The translations under genes were made by a program, and so were the position numbers. Positions 51,842 through 61,679 of a stretch of 64,000 bases of DNA are shown here, one piece after another (positions within the stretch are counted from its first letter, which is position 1; each line of letters begins with the position of its first letter). The notes beneath the pieces are model-generated. The model was given only the letters and a program-made list of their open reading frames with translations, did no database searches and had not been told where the DNA came from. Source of the DNA: Diogma glabrata (taxonomy: Eukaryota > Arthropoda > Insecta > Diptera > Cylindrotomidae); contig OY856188.1 in the NCBI GenBank assembly GCA_963693315.1, forward strand, positions 152,731,064 through 152,795,063. Direction: 5' to 3'.

Positions 51842-53378
51842 CATGGTAAAATGAAAATAAGGTATTCTCACTAGAGTGGCAGCGATGCCATTTTGATTTT
51901 GATTGACGTCACTCAGAGTTTTATATAATACGTTTGTTGTTATTATCAATGAGAAAAGCTATTGTTTTTAAATTAAAAATATATTTAGTATGATTTATAA
52001 ATTAATTTATTAGTTAATGAAATGATTGAAATTAATTCATTCATTAATTAATGAACTTTAGTATTTGTTTTACTATTAAAACATATATAAATTTAAATGC
52101 CGAACTACGTTAAAACCAAAAGTTTTCAACAAATGTGAAAAATCATACTCAAAACATAAGGTTTTTTAATTTCCAGAAAAATAAATCAATTTGTAGTGGA
52201 TAGAATCACGTGGAAAAAGAAAATGTTCGTATTTATTATAAGATAATTTGTTCCTTACACTTCACTGAAAATGATTGGACTTTAAAAGACAAACTTTTAA
52301 ATACTCTAATGAGTAAAAGATCGTTGAATTGATCGTTGAAAGTGGAACCTTATCTTAGAACATACAGGGAAGTGGTTACTTCCAATATTTGCACATATAA
52401 AGGAACGGTTTAAAATCGGTTTAAAAACAAGTCTGCTTATGAATTGATCGATGCGAAAAGAAAGTACTGGCAATTCTCAAATTATTTGATAATGCAAACT
52501 CAGTCATTCTCTCACCATTATCATTGTTGGTGTTGATTTCATAACCTCCTCTAGTGCTATGTAGAAAATATTGACGGTCTTAGCTTCAGTAGGTGCATGC
52601 AAGGCAATAAGAGAAATATTGTTTTATGTACCGCGTACCCCTAAGTAGCAAATCCTCTCATTGACCAGGATGAATTTCAACACGGCTTCTTGTATGCGTG
52701 CACCAACAAGGAAACCAGTACTAAATTCATTTCGAGAAGAATGTTTTGTTTTCTGATTATTGGCTGTCTAATTTCTTGCAGAGAAATGATATCCATCCTA
52801 TACCTCTCAGCCTCTGTTTCTAGGCTTATTAAAGCATCATGAGCGATCAGGCTGCACACGTTTCACGTTCCGATTCGGTAGTTTGGTTCTTTCTCACGTC
52901 CAGGTAAAACTTCTGTTGTTTTTTTAGTGTCTGGTATTCTTTTTTTGGTTATCAAATTTAACAAAGCTTTTTTTTTCGGAGTGATGGTATTGACCTCAGT
53001 CCCAACCCAAATTTTCGTTAATGGTTCTGTTATAATGTTAAGGTTATAAGAAGTTTTCGCCATTTCGCGGTGATGTAGCGTAATAGACTAAGCAGTTTTT
53101 CTCTGCTTGTCTCCGATACACCAACCTAATTCTGTCTGCATTACCCCTGCAGCATGGCGTGGACGTCGAATTTCCTACCCTGCAAAATGTTCTTTAGAGT
53201 TAGAAAACTTAATAAACAAATTGTTAATGAAAAAAAATAAGGAAAACCATAACGTAAAAATTATGTTTTCTCTAATTTTCAAATTAAAACATTTTTTGTT
53301 TCTTTATATTTACGCCGGATGACGTCACACAAAATTTTCGTTTAGCTGTCAAGAATACCTTATATTCGTTATACCATG
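51842..53378. mobile_element. P-like DNA transposon, non-autonomous, 1537 bp
   Basis: The left end CATGGTAAAATGAAAATAAG GTATTCT and the inverted right end (CATGGTATAACGAATATAAG GTATTCT read inward from 53378) match each other. They resemble the Drosophila P-element terminus, which starts CATGATGAAATAACATAAGG. ATATCACCG flanks both sides (51833-51841, 53379-53387), fitting the 8-bp P duplication plus one chance match. A second shared block, GACGTCA, lies inside each end. No transposase is present; the interior carries an RTE-like relic on the minus strand. Confidence 0.65.
52430..52870 (-). pseudogene. RTE-like LINE endonuclease relic inside the P-like element
   Basis: The minus strand from about 52865 reads GTRETCAAZ-free remnants of the RTE start and then ALISLETEAERYRMDIISLQ (the QE block) and, lower down, GHLHAPTE-type and ASTFFSHRSIH-like sequence at 52490-52440. 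52437-52497 is the complement of 40352-40412. Heavily mutated. Either the P-like element captured it or it inserted there. Confidence 0.5.
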
Positions 53379-53550
53379 ATATCACCGCAAGTTCATTACG
53401 TCAGAAAAGTCATAGCATCGAAAGATCACATCACCGAAAATCGTATAATCGAAAATTTAATTCATAAAATCGAAAAATCATAGCATCGAAATTCGTAAAA
53501 TCGAATAAAAAATTATTGCATCGAAAAATCATATAATCGAATACAGGGTA
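53379..53550. repeat. ATCGAAAA iteron-like array, right half
   Basis: About ten ATCGAAA(A) units with linkers such as AATCATAGC. Together with 51720-51841 it would form one uninterrupted array of about 290 bp before the P-like insertion. It ends near AATCGAATACAGGGTATAC. Confidence 0.75.
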
Positions 53551-54039
53551 TACTAACAGATAAAAATATGTATTGTTAATTGGAATACCAGATAGCCGGT
53601 AGTATATTTTAGTAATTATATTGATTTGTATTATATTTCTATCCCATTGTTAATGTGTGAGGTTTTTTATGTAATTTGAGAGCATTGAATAAATTTATAA
53701 GGAAGTATCGCTACGTGTACGTACACAAATGATCGGTGAAGTATTTTTTTTAATGTATTCGTTAGGTTGCCATAGTTTTGGTTACCAATTAATGTCAGTT
53801 CATTTGTTTACGTCGTATTTCAAAACAAACTAAAGAGTTTTTTCCTGTATTCTGTTCTTAAAGTATTGAATTGTAAAGTATTGAATTGTATAAAACAAAT
53901 TAGCATTTAAACTGTTTTTTTCACAACAATTAATTGTGTTTATATAGTTATTTATTCATAAAAATGGCGTGCTGCATCAAAAGATGTCAAAAACAGTCAA
54001 AATTGCAAGGGATTTTGCTGCTAAAATTACATATCAGGA
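53551..54039. other. Unassigned sequence
   Basis: No clear feature. Two overlapping short frames start at ATGs at 53954 and 53973 just before the TIR element; the second (MSKTVKIARDFAAKITYQEP) looks protein-like but is cut by that element. Not called as a gene. Confidence 0.3.
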
Positions 54040-54233
54040 GCCCTATTCTCAAATATCACATCCATTTTCCATGGAATATTGTCAAAATTCATAAAAACGT
54101 TCGAAATTTACAATGTATGTATTCTCAAATTTCCTACCAAGGAAAAATTTCACTACCAAGGGAATATTTCCGAGTGGGTAAAAAGTATGTGTAAAAATTC
54201 CCCATGTACATCAAATATCAAAAATTTTTAATG

Positions 54234-54357
54234 GTCATTCTTGTTGAAACAATGTTGTCGACTGTCGTTGATGAATACCTCGGGTAAATTCCATTGCCTC
54301 TGCCTGTTCCACTGCAGAATTAGCAAAAAGAAGACCTAATTCATCTAATCCAGCCAT
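54234..54357 (-). other. Possible N-terminal coding exon inside the TIR element
   Basis: The ATG at 54357 opens 40 codons (MAGLDELGLLFANSAVEQAE ...) to a TGA at 54234. The residue mix is protein-like (acidic, helical) and unlike chance AT-rich translation. It may be the first exon of a transposase gene lost from this copy, or captured host sequence. I do not recognise it. Confidence 0.3.
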
Positions 54358-54390
54358 TTACATTGAAATTTTTCTGGCAATAAAGCCGTG

Positions 54391-54473
54391 TTCGATTTGA
54401 CTGAAGCAACTGATACAACTGAAAAATTGTATGCAATTGTTGTTGTTTTTTCAGTTGTTTCAGTCAAATCGAA
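54391..54473. repeat. Hairpin element, about 83 bp (to 104 bp with outer ends)
   Basis: TTCGATTTGACTGAAGCAAC faces GTTGTTTCAGTCAAATCGAA-type sequence (tcagttgtttcagtcaaatc at 54451-54470). Outer bases TAAAGCCGTG and CGCACCTTA pair partly, with TAA at both flanks. Probably a minimal MITE. Confidence 0.65.
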
Positions 54474-54689
54474 CGCACCTTAAATAAACAAATGTCAAAA
54501 ATAAATTTACCACACAATAAAGTTAGTTTCAACTTAAGGGTGTTGAATAAAAAATTACGAATGGTTCGAGAATACGGTTTTAGTTTGGATGTGGAATATA
54601 CATGTGGAAAATACAAATTCCCTTGGTAGGAAATTTTGACAGATGTCCACATGTGGAAAATGGATGTGATATTTGAGATTAGGGCCGGC

Positions 54690-56164
54690 CCCAGAAGGAT
54701 ATTTTGATAAAAAAATGTTAAAAAACAATTTAGTATATATTTTTAATATATTTACAATAAGTTTGTGTCACAAAATTAATTATTTTCTGATTTAATTTTA
54801 CATTTAATTTCTTAAATGTAAGGTTGCCACAACGTGAAAACAAATTTGTTAGACACGCCCATTCAAAGGGATTGTATAAAGTCATTGTTTGTTATGAAAA
54901 GTGTATGTAAAAAATATGAATTTGTAATATGATTTAAATTTTAAACGGATTTGATCTAGATTTTTTAATAGTGAAATATATTGTTCAAACATATATAACC
55001 ATAAGGATTTTCGATTTAAGTACGATGTTTATACATTTTATTATTAGTTTATTAGTCGAAGTATGGTTAAACATAAATTAAAATCTAATTTTTAGACCAA
55101 TAGACAGTACAAGCTAATTTGATCAATATTTAGGAACAATTATTTTTTAAAGTGGGTTTAAAGGTACTTTGGAGTATTCTGTATTTTCAACCCATGCCAA
55201 TTTCGTTAGGTATATTCTAAAAATGAGCAACTGTTAGAGAAAACTGAATAGGACAGAGATTTTCGATAAGTTTTTTTATAGAAGTTATTTCATAGAAGTT
55301 TTGTAGTTAAATAAAAATATTTGCTTACTGAACAGCTTTACAAAACTGTATTCGTAAAGATGTGTTCATTTGTGTTGCTGGTAATGATGTTAAAGTGTTG
55401 TCAGTGTGATACTGCTATTATTGCTGAAGACGATGGCACACAATTTTGCTTTTATGTATTTAATGTTTAAAAATATCGAGAAAAAAATTATTAAAATAAA
55501 TTCAACATAATATATATCTTATTCATTATCTTTTAGTTAAGCAGAAACCAGGTAAAAATACATTTTAAGACAAATTTTTCTTAAAATAACGATTAAGTTA
55601 AACGAGAAATAAATAAAATTTTGAATAAAACCTACTTATTTCAAAGAAAAGTTCATGCTGCCACCTAAGTTATGTTTGTGTAACTATATACAAATTATAC
55701 ACAGTACCACCCTACGATTAAATACAAACACCATCAAACGCACCAATACTACAAATTAGATGCTTCACTCAAAAAGTCTAGTTACTCTTCCTTAGATATT
55801 TATTCAATGTTTGAGAGTATAGAGTGGAGGTGGAACTTTAGAATTTTGTGCCCAGAACAAATCGTTTTTATTTGCGTTTATAAGGTTTCGTTTAGTTTTT
55901 ATTTCGTTCATGTATTTCGTACGGAAAATGATTTTAATTAATTTTTTTTTTAATTTTAGTCCAGCAAGACAACTCATTACAGGATATTTCAAAATGTTGA
56001 TACAAGTTACACTATAATTAAAAAATAACAATTATACATACATATTACATACATAGAAACGTTTTTTGAAAAGAAAGCTTTCAAGTCAATAAAGCACGGC
56101 GGCAAAGTGTTTGAGAAAGAAAATAAATATGTTGAAATAAAGAGAAAAAAATAAGAGAAAATTT
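54690..56164. other. Unassigned; includes the possible 3' UTR of the exon at 56231-56168
   Basis: I see no mobile element here. On the minus strand an AATAAA lies at about 55803-55798, roughly 365 bp past the candidate stop codon. Confidence 0.35.
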
Positions 56165-56167
56165 AAA

Positions 56168-56231
56168 TTAGAGCTTATATAACTCATCATTCAATTCATC
56201 AACAGGAGTCAGACGAAGAAGGTTGTCTTTG
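56168..56231 (-). CDS. Possible terminal coding exon of an unidentified host gene
   Basis: The minus strand has a pyrimidine-rich tract and TTTAG acceptor immediately before 56231. One base then precedes the codons KDNLLRLTPVDELNDELYKL and a TAA (56170-56168). The peptide looks like a genuine protein C-terminus, and the splice phase is well defined. An AATAAA follows about 365 bp later. I do not recognise the protein. Being on the same strand and upstream of the cathepsin gene, it would be the end of the neighbouring gene, but chance cannot be excluded for so short a frame. Confidence 0.3.
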
Positions 56232-56356
56232 CTAAATTTTAAAGAAAAAAAATAATCGAAAATAGAAAAATAAATTGTATTTTGTTTTATTTTATTTTTG
56301 CGTGTAAGATAAAATACACTGAAGTTTATGTTAGTGTTTATGAAAATAAAAGTTCT

Positions 56357-57560
56357 GGCATGCCAACTTGATCAACAAGCTCGTTGCGTACGGTTTTCAT
56401 ACCGCAGTTGTGAAGTTGATTCAAAATTTTCTGTCTAACCGATACATCTCGGTATCTATAGATGACTTTATTTCTGAGTCCAAATTAATTAACGCTGATG
56501 TACCCAAGGCTCAGTTTTATCTCCCACTTTATTTTTAATTTATATCAACGAACTGTTGCAAATCACCAAGAACCCAATAAATAGTTTTGCAGATGATAGT
56601 ACACTGCACAAGTCATTCGTCCCCTATCTTCAAAGGGTAAATGCATGAAGAAATAAATCCCGCCCGAAGAGACGCTGCCATAAATGTAAACGAGGACTGA
56701 AAAAAGTCGCCGATTGGGGTGACAAAAATTTGGTCATTTTTAACTCCATCAAAACACAGCTATTGATTGTTTCCAGATCAAAGACCGAGTTTCCCAATGA
56801 TATTTCAATTAACATGTGTAACGACCAAATAGACGAATGTGAAAACATTCGTTTATTGGGAGTCACAATTTCCAATGACTTACTCTGGAACGATCATATC
56901 ATGGCCATGGCAAAGAGCGCATCAAGAAAACTCGGCCTCCTCAATAGATGTAAAAAATATTTTTCTCCGTATCAATTACTCCACATTTATAAGTCCTATA
57001 TTCGTCCCTGCATGGAGTATTGTTGTCAAGTTTGGGGCGCTGCATCTGTTACGATCTTGGGCCTTTTGGACTCTGTTCAAAAGCGTGCTATACGAATTGT
57101 TGGTGATCGAAATTTAACATTAAATCTTGATTCCCTACAACATCGTCGCACTGTTGCTGATCCCGTTGTTTTTTATAAATATCGTCACCAGCAGTGCTCG
57201 GATGAAATTAGATCTATAATGCCTCAGACATCTTCTTTTCCTTGTTCAACTTGTCAATCTGTTTGTGCAAATAGTCAAACTGTCGGGATTACTCACTGCC
57301 CCAGTAACAAAATGCAAAGGGATTTTTTTGTGCGTACATCGTACAAATGGAATGCTTTGCCTGAATCAATAGTCTCGAGTGCCTTCAATCCACAAAGATT
57401 TAAATAAAACGTCCACCAACACCACAAGATGCATGTTGTTGCGGGACCTATATGGTCTTAAAAGGTATCTATGTGTTGTTGTGACATATTTTGTAATTCC
57501 TACTACACAACACTTTTTACTAAAACAAAAAAAATATTGTAAAAATATTTTTTTTTTGAA
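56357..57560 (+). mobile_element. 5'-truncated LINE, plus strand (sister of the 41.2-43.6 kb copy)
   Basis: Begins abruptly in the RT palm at GGCATGCCAACTTGATCAAC, equivalent to WHANLINKLVAYGFH. It runs through the VPQG region (mutated, AQFY), FADDSTLHKSF at about 56583-56615, and a 225-codon open stretch (56730-57407) of thumb and C-terminal region including IRLLGVTISNDLLWNDHI and SYIRPCMEYCCQVWG. The 3' tail GGACCTATATGGTCTTAAAA ... TACTACACAACA is followed by A-rich sequence to about 57560. GAAAATAAAAGT at the left and GAAATAAAAATT at the right may be a decayed target duplication. Confidence 0.8.
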
Positions 57561-58050
57561 ATAAAAATTATTCGATATTTGTTTTCTTAAAGTTAATTAA
57601 AAATAATTTAAAATAGTTAAAAAAAATCATTAATCTATTTTTTAAAAAATTATTAATTAAAAAAATTAAAATTAAGGAAACATATTATAATGAAGTATCT
57701 ATTATTGTAATGAATTATTAATAAAACTAATTAGTTGGTTTATTGGGTTAAACTATTAAGTCTTATAAAATAATCCTTGACCCCCCCCAATGGAAAATTC
57801 TGGCTACGCCACTGGACGAAGTTATTTTCACTGGTCGTGCTCAATAACTATCGCTATTGCACAATATACTTTAAGATTTTAAAAATGTTTTCAACCCGTT
57901 TTCAATCCAATCATGAAAACACTTTACAGTTTGAATACGGGATAAGGATTCAATTCTTTTTCGATCTGCATGAAAACGTAGTAAATGTGATCCAGTGTCG
58001 TTTTTTTTGCAGGTCTTGTTATTATATCTTCATCATAAATAAAATACGAG
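57561..58050. other. Mostly unassigned, with an isolated hAT-type terminus
   Basis: GGCTACGCCACTGG at 57801-57814, preceded by a C-run (57780-57789), looks like the right end of a hAT element of the 19304-25422 type; no matching left end was found. Nothing else recognised. Confidence 0.4.
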
Positions 58051-58053
58051 TTT

Positions 58054-58476
58054 TCATTCAGTGTCTGTTGATATATTTTCCCCAATTTTTAGACTTATCG
58101 TATTTATATTAAAATCACCAACAATTATATTCTTTTTATCCGAATACTTTTCTAGAATAGGTTGAAAAAGGCTCATGAATGAATTATATTGATCAATTGT
58201 TTGCGTGTGTGGATTATAGAATAAATGGACATACATATATTTATTATTTATTTTTAAATTAATGCAAATGTAGCTGTAAATTTCATCTGTATATGTTTCG
58301 ATCAAATCTCTAGTTGGACGACTACATGCATGCGCATTAAAACCGCTAACATTTAAACAGTTGATATCATCATTTAACCAGGTTTCAGTGATTGCGATAA
58401 TGTTAATTTCTGTTTTGATGTTTTTCAAAACAAAATTGAGCTTTTCAATCTTGTTTCTAATTGATTGTGCGTTCAA
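58054..58476 (-). pseudogene. LINE endonuclease fragment
   Basis: 140 codons: MNAQSIRNKIEKLNFVLKNI (start of APE endonuclease), INIIAITETWLND (TExW block), SYICINLKINNKYMYVHLFY and KNIIVGDFNIN (GDFN). The frame is lost shortly after GDFN, at the junction with unassigned sequence. It follows, on the same strand, the ORF1 remnant at 58554-59110, so the order ORF1-endonuclease of one LINE is kept. Confidence 0.75.
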
Positions 58477-58553
58477 ATAAAGAATTTTGAGTGAATTATG
58501 TGAGAATGTCAGGTTGTATAAAGCAAGAGGTTAAATTTAAATTATCTAATGAG

Positions 58554-59110
58554 TTAATTTAGTAGTGTTAAGTTATGTATTTTTATAGCTGGACAGCCAT
58601 TTGCCCGTCGAATCAAAATATTACCTCTGCTTATCCAAACATATTTGATTTTATTGGAGTTTTCATTTCTTTTTTCTCGTGCTTTTGATAGTAAAAATTG
58701 TGAAGTTTTTGTAAGTTGGTGGTTGACATACAATGGACGAACAACGATATCATCATTTTTAAGGACATTGGTTCTTAAATGATCAATTTTATGACATTTT
58801 CTAATAAAATCCTCTTTAACTCTTAAATCATTTACCACGATGAGTATTGGGTCCGAAGAACCATTTATAGATTGTTTTTAATTCTTTTTCCTAAAAATTG
58901 ATGTTATGTGATTTTTTAGAAGATTTCCATCAACATGTTTATTTATTTTGACTCCGTTAAATTTTCACCTTGAGTCGAGTCAATTCCACTAATTTCTATA
59001 TTGTTAATAATTTTATCTTGCTCGATTGAATTTAACCTAAAGTTTGTCCCTTCTAACTTTTGTTTTAAGAATAAAATTTCTTCAACAACTGTAGTGTGCA
59101 TAAAGACACT
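58554..59110 (-). pseudogene. LINE ORF1 remnant (FP-like / L1-ORF1p-like C-terminal domain)
   Basis: The minus strand from about 59110 has a coiled-coil segment (EEILFLKQKLEG, LNSIEQDKIINNIEISGID), then after an interruption, 58838-58554 (94 codons): KCHKIDHLRTNVLKNDDIVV, VRPLYVNHQLTKTSQFLL and KYVWISRGNILIRRANGCPA. The latter block resembles the C-terminal domain of LINE first proteins annotated as baculovirus-FP-like in insects, an RNA-binding chaperone-type protein. The 5' part is cut off by the satellite array that starts at 59155. Confidence 0.65.
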
Positions 59111-59154
59111 GAAAAAACATAAAAAAAGTACAAAAAAAAATTTTCTACTGGAAG

Positions 59155-61000
59155 TAAAAAACCGGAATCTAGGATGCAAAATTGTTGTCAACCGTACTAA
59201 ACGCTTATGTACTAAGTTTCATCCAATTCGATTATCAGGTACAGATTTTATTGAGCTTTCAAAATAACAGGTGCTCGGGGGAGCCTCCACCACTTTGTTC
59301 ACTATCGCTAAAATATCAATCAGTTCCTTGCCATACATATTTACACCTTTTTCTAAAGTGTCATCAAAATTCATTCACGAACGGATGCTGTATGCCCAAC
59401 AAACATTGAAGCAATAAACAGGTGTTCGGGAGGCCCCCCACCACTTATCTCAATATTATCCAAAAACTAATCAGTTCTTTGTCATTTAACTCTTCATCTT
59501 TTTTCAAAGTGTCATTAAAATTGATTAATGAATGAACTCTGTATGCTCCCAACAAACTTTAAAAACAAAGTGTGAAAAGACAGCAGTTGTGTGGTAGACC
59601 CCCCGCCACTTTGATCAATATTTTCCAAAAGATGATAATTATCTTCTCACAACTAATTGAAATCTTTTCAATGAGTTTCATCATAATCACTTTATTATTG
59701 TAGGCTGTAGCGTACATAAAAAGATACTGAAAAACTTCAAAAAATTACAAAAAAAATGTTTACCGGAAGTAAAATACCGGAAGTTGGGATTAAGAACTGT
59801 TGTGAACCGTACTATATGCTTATGTACCAAGTTTCATCCAATTCGATTATCAGGTACAGATGTTATTGAGCTTTCAAAAAAACAGGGGTATGGTACACCC
59901 TCTACCACTTTGTTCACTATCGCTCAAAAACTAATCAGTTGCCATACTTATTTGCATCCTTTTCCAAAGTGTCATCAAAATTCATTCACGAACGAATGCT
60001 GTATGCTCCCAACAAACATTGAAAAAATGGTGACACAATAAACAGGTGTTCGGGAGACCCCCAGCACTTATCCCAATATTGTCCAAAAACTAACCAGTTC
60101 TTTGTTATTTAAGTCTCCATCTTTTTTCAAAGTGTCATTAAAATAAATTAATGAATGAAGTCTGTATGCTCCCAACAAACTTTAAAAACAAAGTGTGAAA
60201 AGTCAGCAGTTGTATGGTAGACCCCACGCCACTTTGATCAATGTGTCCCAAACGATAACTATCTTCTCACACTAATTGGAACCTTTTTATAAGTTTCATC
60301 ATAATCACTTCATTATTGTAGGCTGTAGTGTGCATAAAGACACTGAAAAAACTTCAAAACATACAAAAAATTTTTACCGGAAGTGAAAAACCGGAAGTTG
60401 GGATGCAGAACTGTTGTGAACCGTACTATATGCTTATGTTCCAAGTTTAATCCAATTCGATTATCAGGTACAGATGTTATTGAGATTTCAAAAAAACAGG
60501 TGCTCGGGGGACCCCCACCGCTTTGTTCACTATTGCTAAAAAACTAATCAGTTCCTTGCCATACATATTTGCATCTTTTTCCAAAGTGTCATCAAAATTC
60601 ATTCACGAACGAATGCTGTATGCTCCAAACAAATATTGAAAAAATGGTGACACAATAAACAGGTGTTCGAGAGGCCCCCCATCACTTATCCCAATATTGT
60701 CCAAAAACTAATCAGTTCCTTATCACTTTAGTCTCCATCTTTTTTCAAAGTGTCATTAAAATAAATTAATGAATGAAGTCTGTATGCTCCCAACAAACTT
60801 TAAAAACAAAGTGAGGAAAGTCAGCAGTTGTGTGGTAGACCCCCCGCCACTTTGATCAATGTGTTCCAAAAGATGATAATTATCTTTTCACATTAATTGG
60901 AAAATTTTCCATAAGTTTCATCATAATCACTTCATTATTGTATACTGTAGTGTGCATAAAGACACTGAAAAAACTTCAAAAAAGTACAAAAAAAAATTTT
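59155..61000 (-). repeat. Higher-order satellite: three units of about 610 bp
   Basis: The anchor AACCGGAA.TTGGGATGCA.AACTGTTGT recurs at about 59161, 59768 and 60379. Each unit is itself three related ~190-bp sub-units, marked by AGGTGCTCGGGGGA.CC, AGGTGTTCGGGAGGCCCCCC and GGTAGACCCCCCGCCACTTT, each followed by an ..AAAGTGTCAT.AAAAT.ATT block. The inverted, decayed relative is at 35480-36835. Short open frames are repeat translations. The array ends at a CTTTGGTCTGAAAGACC repeat. Confidence 0.85.
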
Positions 61001-61069
61001 GTAATGGTTCATATAGAAATTCAAATATTTTAAATAATTCAAATTGTAAAATAATTAAAATTGATATTT

Positions 61070-61170
61070 GCTTTGGTCTGAAAGACCTGAGTATTACATT
61101 CTCGAGCCAGAAGTGAAATTCTTACCTCCACTTTTTTGGCATTTCTCGACGTTTTAGGACCTATAGTGAT
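61070..61170. repeat. Copy of the GGTCTGAAAGACC repeat end
   Basis: About 100 bp nearly identical to 20744-20850: GGTCTGAAAGACCT.AGTATTACATTC and TTTCTCGACGTTTTAGGACC. In both places it borders tandem-repeat-rich sequence. Confidence 0.8.
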
Positions 61171-61679
61171 AGGGGAACATGTCTGACAGTGACACACACA
61201 TTTTTTATTTCGTAGTATCTTTGGAATAAAACGCCTGAGAGCAACAAAAATTGGCTCTAAATTTACTTAAAGTATCGCGAATCTATCTTTCTCTCAATTA
61301 TGAAGCCTTTCATAAGTTATCCTAAAATTCTACCTAATGTGTCACTGTTTCACACTGCGTCTTAGAGTGACACGGATATTGTTTTATTGTGACACACATA
61401 TGTTAATGAGTGACACGTACTATAGTAATGCATTAATTATAAACAAAATTAACCATTTATAAAAAAAAATGTATTTTTATTTCTATTTTGCGATAAAATA
61501 CAGAAAAATTCATTTTATTAAGTAAGTTCTATAAAATAAATAATAAAAAAACAAAAAAAAAATTACAGATACTTTAGTGTAGCTCATACACATCACAGAT
61601 TTCAAATTAAAATTCAATATAATATTTCAACTATCCTCTATCACCATTTTTCAATGAACATATTGTTCTCAAATGGGTA
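61171..61679. other. 3' flank of the pogo-like relic, rich in GTGACAC motifs
   Basis: GTGACAC or its complement GTGTCAC occurs about six times between 61180 and 61425. It may be the sub-terminal region of the pogo-like transposon, but no matching motif cluster was seen at the other end. Confidence 0.35.

Larger units (their letters stand above)
54040..54685. mobile_element. TIR element, 646 bp
   Basis: GCCCTATTCTCAAATATCAC (54040) faces GTGATATTTGAGATTAGGGC (54685). The pairing continues as ATCCATTTTCCA and then, inverted, CCTACCAAGG.A / T.CCTTGGTAGG further in. No clear target duplication. It contains a 40-codon minus-strand frame and a nested hairpin element (54380-54483). Superfamily unknown. 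Confidence 0.7.

Noticed and set aside
51720..53550. CRISPR-like array of ATCGAAAA repeats
   Set aside because: Repeats are 8 bp with 1-10-bp linkers, far too short for CRISPR, and the genome is eukaryotic.
54241..54390. Host gene first exon (40-codon ATG frame)
   Set aside because: It lies wholly inside a TIR-bounded element, so a transposon origin is more likely.
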